64,000 nt of DNA from Batkoa obscura (Eukaryota; Entomophthoromycota; Entomophthoromycetes; Entomophthorales; Batkoaceae): the NCBI GenBank assembly GCA_030770535.1, contig JASVEC010000009.1, positions 1,364,001 through 1,428,000 on the forward strand. The letters run 5' to 3'. Numbering within the stretch: position 1 is the first letter of the stretch; each line of letters starts with the position of its first letter. Below, in pieces: positions 56,437 through 64,000 of this stretch. The translations under genes and the position numbers were made by a program. The notes under the pieces are model-generated. The model saw only the letters and a list, made by a program, of their open reading frames with translations. It made no database searches and was not told where the DNA came from.

Positions 56437-57592
56437 ATGTCATTACAATTTGATCAATTCCTTGCCATCGTAATCGAAGAAATATTAAAATATGTCCATC
56501 AAGATGAGTTGTTAAATTTATCCTTTTTAAATAAATTATTATTTAAATGTAGGCCATGTCATTAAGTATAATTTAGTGCATTCGGTTTATGTTATGAGCA
56601 ATGGTCTCTATCAGCGATATTAGCGTAATTTTTTAAAAGAAAATGGGCTATCAATGAGACATTTATATGTAAGATCTGATTTCTTTAATTTTTTAACTTT
56701 TCGCCCTAATATTGCGTCTTTATATTATCTTGAAAACTTAACTTGGATAATGATAGTAAAATAAATATCTGATTATTCAGATTAAAAAAACTTACAATAC
56801 ATTCTTTAGCCTATACAATGAGCTTAAATAAACTTGCAAATTACTTAAATCAAACTGAATCGTTTGAACTAAATGGAGCAAGTGATATACATATTAAAAA
56901 TGTGATTAAGTATTTAGATTCAAGAAAATTAATAGTCGTCGATATTAGTAGTAATATTATTTAATATTTTGGAGACCTGAAGAGTTTAGAGGATATAATA
57001 TTAGCAGATAAAAGTGAAAACTTTTTGAAAAAATAGCAATAAAAATACTATAAACTTATTTAATGAAAGCAGTTTTATTACTTTAGGACATCTTAACCCA
57101 AATAAACAAGTTAGTAAGGATTTTTTAAATTCATCAACTTTAGGATAAGTGGCTGTTAAAGAATTAACAATTAAACTATTGAATTGCATTGCGTTAATAC
57201 CAAATATTTACAAAATTTGATGTGAAACATTATCACATAATGTTGGTCTTGTATTAAGTTGTTATGTGTATATATGCAGATTAGATAATTTATTAAATAA
57301 TTCTCATGACTCGTTTAAATCTAAATTCGCAAAGCAAATTGAACTTTGGACTTGTAGGGATATATTTAAAAGGCTTTACTATTTTTTATCAATGTTCACA
57401 AGTCTTGAGGCCATTGGAATTGTCCACCTTACTTTTGTAGAGAGTGATGATGAGGTTGCTTATACTCCTTTATTATTTATTTCTCCTATTAAACATGGTA
57501 TTCTTAGCAAAATAGTGGAAAGGAATTCATCGATTAGTTGGTACAATCCAGAACGACTTACTCTAAAACACCTTTTAAATAAATGTCAATAA
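56437..57592 (+). pseudogene. F-box gene relic F2
   Basis: Start kept: MSLQFDQFLAIVIEEILKYV and DELLNLSFLNKLLFK, followed by a frameshift before the segment that reads SHVIKYNLVHSVYV. Further pieces NYLNQTESFELNGASDIHIK, SFITLGHLNPNKQVSKDF and ISWYNPERLTLKH follow the intact F3 gene, with many stops and one shortened region near 56,950. Inactive. Confidence 0.85.
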
Positions 57593-58389
57593 TAAATTGC
57601 CTTTATATAATGTATATTTATATTCGCTTTTTGGAATTCAAACTCCTTAATGTATCAGCTTTTTTTTATCAAATATTAAAGTAAAGCAAGTAAGATAAGG
57701 AGAATTCAAATATTGCTCAACCGTTGTGTTTATACTTAATTTACTTATTATTATGTGATTAACTTCATTAAATAAAACTTTGAAAGTTTAAAATAGGATC
57801 ATTTTTAGTACCTTATGTTATGAAGATTGATTTTAAACTTGAAAAGGTTAGTATTTTACATTTAAACTATAGTGATATAGAGATAAGAGTTTATTATTGA
57901 ATGTTAGTAAGTATAAATTACGATTCTAAATTATAATATTCGGATAGATATAGCCTGATTATTTGACTTTTCGAATATTTTTAGCGTTGTATTAATACAG
58001 GTCTTTTTAACTTTAACTTCATTTTTTAAATCAAATTTTGTCTACTATCAAACAATCATTACACTTGTAAAAGTAATAATATAGTATTAAAATAAGTCTA
58101 AAAGATATTAATAGATGCTTTTAGAAAAAGAACAAATTAAACTTCAAATAAATATATAAATAAATAGATACATAATAGTACAAACTTGGAATTTAATATA
58201 TCAATAAATTAAACTTTATCGCTGGGAACTGTTATCCTTATCATTTCAAAAGCTACTTAAAGGCTGAATTTGAACTAAATTGATATCAAAAAATTATTAA
58301 CTATTATTCTTATTCTTATTTTAAAATTATAATCTTCCTTTCTTACTATCTTTATTGACACTTATAATCATCAGTTTTTCTTTATCGAA
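57593..58389. other. Spacer upstream of F-box gene F3
   Basis: AT-rich; a CTTTCTTACTATCTTTATTG pyrimidine-rich stretch ~50 bp before the start codon may belong to the promoter. No gene recognised. Confidence 0.4.
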
Positions 58390-59685
58390 ATGCCTTTACG
58401 ATTTGATCAGCTACCGGATATTGTAATAGAAGATATTTTTAAGCATATCAACCCATCTAAATTGTTTGATTTACGTTTTTTAAATAAATCTTTATTTAAA
58501 AATGTTAAGCATGTTATAAAGTACAGTTTAATCCACTCAATTTATAGTTCCAGTGAACATGCGGAATACAATCAATATCAACAAAAATTCATTAAAGAGA
58601 ATGGGCTATTGATGAAACACATAAACATAAACACTTATACTCTTGAGGAGCTAAGAAGTTGTCCAAATATTACATCTTTAAAATATTGTGATAAACGGGT
58701 TAAAAAGGATAACAATAACAAAGATAATAGAATGAACTTTCAATTGGCAAAGTTGAAAAAAATAACTATAACTTCTAAAGTTGATATTAATTCACTAGAT
58801 TTATTTGCTAATCATTTAAATCATATCAAGAGACTTGTGCTTTATGGACCAATCAATAAATGTATTAAAGAGATAATTGAGTATTTGAACCCGAATGAAT
58901 TAAAATCACTTATATTATGTTCTAATGAGTCCTTGGACCTTGATGGATTGGACGTTATTAAAGCAAGGTTTATTGAGTTAAAACTGTTACAATTAAGTGT
59001 TAAGAAAGATTTTATCAAACCTAATGAATTTAATAATGATTTAACTTTTAGTTCCAAGTTAGAGTTGAAACTTATAGGGCATATCAGTAGCGATCTTATT
59101 CGACTTTTTGGAGATTTAAAAAGGTTAAAGAGTATAAAGTTAATAGATTATTCAGGTGGCTTTTTTGAAAAAAATGATAAGTGTGTTAGGAACTTACTTG
59201 AAGGCAGCGACATTATTACTTTAGGGCATCTTTATTCAGGAAATCGAATTGATAATAATTTTATTAGAATATCAACTGTAAAAGAGGTATGTGTTAGAGA
59301 GTTATCAAGAGAGTTATTAGAATCCATATCTTCAGTACCAAATATTCAAAAAATTTCATTTAAAAAAGCACAAAATTCTATTGAATATCCATACTATATA
59401 ATCTGGGAAAATAATGATTATTCACATAAATCACTTCAATGCAAATTTATAAAACATCTCGAAATTAAGTCTTACAAGAATACATTTGAAATGTTTATAC
59501 GTTTTTTATCTATGTTTCCAAATCTTGAATCTATTAGAATCAAAAATCTTATTCTTGAATATAACAATAGACAAGATGCTCACACTGTTACTATTTTACC
59601 CATACTTATTACTTGTACTAAAAACAAAACTTTCCTTGAATTAGTTCGAAAGAATCCAATGATCAGTTGGTATAAATTAGAGTAA
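58390..59685 (+). CDS. F-box protein F3 with LRR-like C-terminal region, intact
   Basis: Single exon, 431 residues. Residues 5-45 form an F-box: FDQLPDIVIEDIFKHINPSK then LFDLRFLNKSLFKNV, matching LPxEIxxxIxxxLxxxDLxxLxxVsk. The remainder is made of irregular leucine/isoleucine repeats of about 25 residues (for example PNIQKISFKKA, FPNLESIRIKNLIL), as in F-box/LRR proteins. The end MISWYKLE is shared by all family members in the array. F-box proteins link substrates to Skp1-Cul1 ubiquitin ligases; the LRR-like part would choose the target, which is unknown. The only complete member of five here, and the template for recognising the relics F1, F2 and F4. Confidence 0.85.
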   Translation: MPLRFDQLPDIVIEDIFKHINPSKLFDLRFLNKSLFKNVKHVIKYSLIHSIYSSSEHAEYNQYQQKFIKENGLLMKHININTYTLEELRSCPNITSLKYCDKRVKKDNNNKDNRMNFQLAKLKKITITSKVDINSLDLFANHLNHIKRLVLYGPINKCIKEIIEYLNPNELKSLILCSNESLDLDGLDVIKARFIELKLLQLSVKKDFIKPNEFNNDLTFSSKLELKLIGHISSDLIRLFGDLKRLKSIKLIDYSGGFFEKNDKCVRNLLEGSDIITLGHLYSGNRIDNNFIRISTVKEVCVRELSRELLESISSVPNIQKISFKKAQNSIEYPYYIIWENNDYSHKSLQCKFIKHLEIKSYKNTFEMFIRFLSMFPNLESIRIKNLILEYNNRQDAHTVTILPILITCTKNKTFLELVRKNPMISWYKLE

Positions 59686-59950
59686 CCTGGTTTTGATTTG
59701 CTTTTCTAGAGTAAATATTAATATCAATAAATCAAGTCTTAATTTATATTTAAAGTTTTATATAATTTTTATATAATTTGAAGCCTAATATTTTTATTTC
59801 TCCTTCATTAAAATATGAATTAAAATAAATAATATAGTAAACAAAATAAAAATTACTGTATTTTAATAGTGACTCATTTGATATTATAAGATTGTCTTTT
59901 CTAAGAAGCAATAAAATATCTTTAAAAATAATTCATTCTTGTTTACCCCA

Positions 59951-60055
59951 TATGAGGATGTAATTTTTTGTTTAAGAATTTTACTAACAATCTTTCCACT
60001 CAAATAATGCTTAAAAAATGGAAAAAGTGATCAAACCAAAAAAAACATCCTCATA
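59951..60055. mobile_element. MITE copy 12 (left half of head-to-head pair)
   Basis: TATGAGGATGTAATTTTTTG ... CCACTCAAATAATGCTT ... ACATCCTCATA. Complete, well preserved. Confidence 0.92.
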
Positions 60056-60065
60056 TATTTTTAGA

Positions 60066-60171
60066 TGTGGGAGTGTTTTCTTTGGCTTGATCACTTTTTC
60101 CATTTTTTAAGCATTATTTGAGTGGAAAGATTGTTAGTAAAATTCTTGAACAAAAAATTACATCCCCATGT
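60066..60171. mobile_element. MITE copy 13 (right half, inverted)
   Basis: Inverted relative to copy 12, 10 bp away, ends CATCCCCATG. It shares copy-12-specific variants (GATCA in place of GATGA, AAGCATTATTTGAGTGG), so the two derive from each other or from the same parent. Confidence 0.9.
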
Positions 60172-60193
60172 GAATATCATTTTAAATCAAGTT

Positions 60194-60675
60194 TGTGAAA
60201 TATCGGTTCATTAGCTCTAGGATTGATTATAATATGATAATCAATTCAGAGTTCCTTATATAGATTTGCTGTGAGAATTGCTACCACCTGATCATGAAGA
60301 ACTTATTGTCCACGTTTTAATGTCCGTACTTGGCAACTATAATAAGGAATAACTGTTATAATGTTCCTTATATATAGCTACTCAGTTGGAGTATAAAAGA
60401 GATTCTTCAACATACCAACTCGAGGCTTTTTTAATTGAATTACTCCCTGATAACGTAATATTAATAAAGCCACTAAGTCTTTCTGACAGTATCTTACATA
60501 GATTTTACAGTAGTATTGTCTATTCTATTTGTTTTACATAGTTCGTAACTTATTACGTATTATTCATATTAATTTAAGTCTATCTTAGTTACATAAACTA
60601 AGACCGTTCGACTCAAAGCAAGTTAATTAAGCAAGAGTAGCTTTTAACTCCGACCACTGAGTATCAACTTTCACA
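60194..60675 (+). mobile_element. LTR copy 3 (solo)
   Basis: 482 bp, TGTGAAA...TTTCACA, nearly the same as copies 1 and 2. Flanked by AGTT on both sides, a 4-5 bp target duplication. No internal retrotransposon region, so a solo LTR of low to moderate age. Confidence 0.85.
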
Positions 60676-60963
60676 AGTTTAAATTATATTAATTGATGAA
60701 ATCAAAAAATCAAGATTTACTGTGAAATTAATAAACTGATTTGAAAGGAATCTATCAGTCAATAAATAAGTGATAATATAAACTGAGTGTTTAATACCAT
60801 CAACAAAATAAGCTTTAAAATTAAAGACCATTCTAATTGCTGCAAAAAGTATTTGATAATATTAACAAAGGATTGAATTAAATCTTTTAGTCAATCAAAA
60901 ATTACATCTTCTGAATATAATATTAGTACTATACTAAAATATTATTATATTCTTTAGCCTCAA

Positions 60964-62261
60964 ATACCATTACAATTCGATCAAATCCCTGCCATTATAA
61001 TAGAGGAGGTATTTAAGCATGTTAATTCATCGAAATTATTTGATTTATACTTTTTAAGTAAGTCATTGTTTAAAAATGTAAGCCATGTTGTTAAGTACAA
61101 TTTGATGTATTCAGCCTATAGTTATGACAAATACGTTAATTATTTATAATACCAACAGAAAATTATTGAAGAAAATGGAATATTAATGAGGCGTTTAAGC
61201 CTAAGAATTGGCACTCTTGGTCAGATAAGTTATTATGCAAACATCAAATTCTTATGCTATAAAGATATGCTTGTCAACAGTTATCTCAATAATGGGGAAT
61301 GCTATGATAAGAAGAAAAGAGTATATATGCTATTGAAAAAATCGAAATCAACATTTATATGTGCCGATAGTTATTTTAAAGTAGTTTGTTTCTTTGGGGA
61401 TTATTTAGCTCAACTTGAGAAGTTTGAGCTTGATAAGATAAATATTTGAATCAAAGTAGGCTAAAGAAATTGACACTAATTTCTAATGGGTCTATTAGCC
61501 TTGATGGGTTAAGAACTATTAAAAAGGAATTTAACAAGTCAAGAATATTGCATTTGGAAACTACTGACGCGATTACCATTTCTACTGAATCCTAAATCGG
61601 TATGAATTTCAAATACAAGTTAAACTTCAAAGTTATTGAGGATTTCAATAAAACTACTAGAAGCTTTAGGGATCTAAAAAAGTTAAATAGTATGAAGTTA
61701 ATAGATGATCAAGGCAATCATTTTGAGATAGATGTCAATAATACTTTGACTTTAATTGAAAGTAGCAATGATATTGCTATAGGATACCTTTCTACTGGTA
61801 ATCAAATTAATATGGCTTTTATAAATGTTCCCACTTTAACAAAATTGTGTGTTAAGGAGTTGTTAATAAAACTCCCTAAAAGCATTTCAATATTATCAAA
61901 TATTCGAAAAATCCAATTTGAAAAGGTATCTACTTATATCTTAAATTATTATATAAATGATTTCAAAAATGATTCATATAAACTTCAATGTCAATTCATA
62001 AAACAGATCAAAATGAAGTAGTATATAAGCACATTCAAAAGCTTTATTTGTTTTGTATCCATGTTTCCAAACCTTGAAGTCATTAAAATTAACAACTTTA
62101 TCCTAGTAGACAGTAATAAACAGGTCAATTATATTCATACTACTCCTTTATCAATTATTGCTCCTATTGAGAATGAAACTCTCATAGAAATAGTTAAGAA
62201 GAACCTAATAATTAGCTGGGATATAAAACGGAGAAGCTCAATCATCTATGCTATTAGTTAG
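60964..62261 (+). pseudogene. F-box gene relic F4
   Basis: Begins IPLQFDQIPAIIIEEVFKHV (ATA in place of ATG), then NSSKLFDLYFLSKSLFKNVS and HVVKYNLMYSAYSYDKYVNYL, TAA. Later pieces MRRLSLRIGTLGQISYY, MNFKYKLNFKVIEDFNKT, FPNLEVIKINNFILVDSN and LIISWDIKRR match F3. Lost start, at least three stops and two shifts. Confidence 0.85.
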
Positions 62262-63515
62262 AGAAATGTGAATCAATATTACACTGCTACTTTTCTACTT
62301 CCTATTGCTCCTATTAAAGTATAAAATCTAAATTATAATTACAGCAACATACAAATAAAATGTTTTTTAAAAACTTAATAGCTGTTTTTTACTTTTTATT
62401 CTATTATTTCTTTGTAGCTTAAATTTATCTTTATCCTTATTTTTTATTTAAACAAAATAAGCCCTTTGATTAAAAGATATTGTTTATTTGAAGCATTTCA
62501 GAAAAAGATAATTTATGTATTTTTATTAAGAGATTGTCTACAATTTATATTTATAAAAAATGATAAAAATAAAACATTAGTAAAAGGTCTAAATATATTG
62601 AAAGCAATTGACTAGATGTCAAAAACTGTTTTGTTTTAAAGGTTATTAGATCAATTGTAGCTGGATTCAAACTAATTTCCTTCATTTATCCTCACTGTTC
62701 ATTGATTAATCTCATCCCCTTCCATAAATTTACTTCCTATCCCTCCGCACTGAAACTTTGAGTTCATATAATCATAATACTTAAAGTTTCATCCATATCT
62801 TTCCCTAATCTCATCACTTTCACCTAGATCCTATGCTTTGTTTCAAAAATTTCTCCACTGACTAAGGTACTAATCCTATCTTCAGAATTGCGGACTATTC
62901 ACCAAAGTTCCACACATCGAAACAATTTAACCCTTTTCTGTTATCACCCTTACCTTTTAATTACATTTGACTCCCTACTCTATGGGAATCGTTATGGAGA
63001 ATAGAGATGAAATGCTTGCCATTTTGGCTCTCTAATTTGAAAAAAGACTTGAAGAGCTTGAACTCTCTTCCAGTGCTTCCATAACACCCTCATTCGATGG
63101 TTTATTCCCTAGAGTTTACTGCTTCTAGTGTTTATCCTTTTATTTTAGTTAATAAAACACTTGGGACTTTGATCTCTCAAGAGAAAAAAAAGGTTGTTAT
63201 ATTAAATTAAACTATACAATAATGAAATCAAAGAGTAAAAAAATATCATATTATGAAAACGCTCAATTAAAATTAAAAGAAATTCGTTAATCAACAAATC
63301 AGTAATAAAATAAGCTTGAAGTTTAACATAGTAGATAAAGTAAACTTTGTCATCAATAATTGTCGCTCTTATCACCTTAAAATGCTATATAAGCATCAGT
63401 CTTTGTATTGAATTACACTAAAAAAGAAAACACAAAATTCAGTTTTTATTTAAAAGTATTATTTCATATTGGTAATAGTCATTATAATAAACAAAACTAA
63501 CGTGTACTTTACAAA
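62262..63515. other. Spacer upstream of F-box gene F5
   Basis: AT-rich to 62,690, then the repeat below, then AT-rich DNA to the F5 start. Confidence 0.4.
62690..63190. repeat. Dispersed repeat, partner of 43,176-43,580
   Basis: C/T-rich stretch sharing the GAGATGAAAT block and a TTAATAAAACACTTGGGACTTT block with the other copy, in the same order and spacing range. No readable gene. Confidence 0.35.
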
Positions 63516-64000
63516 ATGTCGCTAAAATTTGATCAATTACCTTTCATTGTGCTAGAAGATATTTTTAAATATACTAATTCGGATGAATTATTTGATTTAC
63601 GTTTTTTAAATAAGGACTTATTTAGAAATGTAAGCCATGTCATCACTTATAACTTAGTGTACTCCGTTTATTTCTTTAGTAAAGTTAAGAAATATCAAAA
63701 ATATCAAAAGAAGTTTATTAAAGAAAATGGATTCTTAATGAGATGCTTATATATATTTGATGGTAACTTTCAACAGTTAGCCTATTGTCCAAACATAACG
63801 TCTTTAAATTACTTTGAGTTGACAACTAGTGACAGTCATAGTAAAAGTGATATTAGTCAAACAGTTTTTCCATTGACAAAACTAAAAAATATGATTATAT
63901 TTTCTAATAACTATATACAATCACTAAGCTTATTTTCTAATTATCTAAATCAGATTGAGAATTTTCGACTTGTTGGATTTTGTATAGAAATCAAAGAAGT
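63516..64000 (+). CDS. F-box protein F5 (3' end outside window)
   Basis: Open from ATG to the window end, 161 residues. Start MSLKFDQLPFIVLEDIFKYT, NSDELFDLRFLNKDLFRNVS (F-box), then HVITYNLVYSVYFF and KKFIKENGFLMRC as in F3. No break within the visible part. Single exon so far. Whether it is complete cannot be told. Confidence 0.8.
   Translation, partial: MSLKFDQLPFIVLEDIFKYTNSDELFDLRFLNKDLFRNVSHVITYNLVYSVYFFSKVKKYQKYQKKFIKENGFLMRCLYIFDGNFQQLAYCPNITSLNYFELTTSDSHSKSDISQTVFPLTKLKNMIIFSNNYIQSLSLFSNYLNQIENFRLVGFCIEIKE

Noticed and set aside
1-64000. CRISPR arrays, rRNA genes, bacterial-type operons
   Set aside because: No direct-repeat/spacer pattern, no rRNA-like conserved blocks and no Shine-Dalgarno gene strings were seen; introns and tRNA types are eukaryotic.

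Overview
The window looks like nuclear DNA of an early-diverging filamentous fungus. Base composition is strongly AT-rich. Housekeeping genes carry many short introns (about 42-117 nt, GTA(A)-type donors, TTTAG/ATTAG acceptors). The four tRNA genes are eukaryotic in type. The gene content is fungal: END3, Mediator Med19, GEP4, a UPF0658 Golgi protein, a Rab escort protein and the geranylgeranyltransferase-II beta subunit. A rhodopsin-type GPCR, a secreted class-3 lipase and a swarm of F-box-like genes fit an Entomophthorales/Conidiobolus-like genome; that placement is inference.

Layout. 1-14.4 kb is a compact housekeeping block: CCCH zinc-finger protein (cut by the edge), MFS transporter, tRNA-Asp, Rab escort protein (10 exons), END3, M17 aminopeptidase, tRNA-Ala, Med19, GEP4, UPF0658. 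From 15 to 38.4 kb lies a gene-poor accessory region. It has one intact secreted lipase and a scattered family of seven small secreted beta/gamma-crystallin-like genes, of which only one (30,988-31,524) is clearly intact. These are interleaved with decayed F-box-like genes, ~105-bp MITEs, a pair of opposed LTRs, a Tc1/mariner relic and tRNA-Val. From 38.9 to 52.0 kb come a small membrane protein, three paralogous short-chain dehydrogenases with identical intron layout, a single-exon GPCR, a multipass membrane protein, tRNA-Asn and BET2. From 52.8 kb to the end is an array of five F-box genes: one whole, one running off the edge, three broken. It also holds a head-to-head MITE pair and a third LTR copy.

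Connections. The Rab escort protein (4.3-6.3 kb) and the RabGGTase beta subunit (50.7-52.0 kb) act on the same substrate, unprenylated Rab GTPases. END3 acts in actin-driven endocytosis. GEP4 makes phosphatidylglycerol for cardiolipin. Lipase, crystallin-like proteins, GPCR and F-box proteins form the fast-evolving, environment-facing part.

The most unusual content is the crystallin-like family. It shares a conserved ~50-bp promoter block, has been duplicated together with an F-box-like gene, and has repeatedly been hit by one MITE family at TATA boxes or inside coding sequence. All splice models were read by eye from frame continuity and consensus sites; no alignment or search was run.
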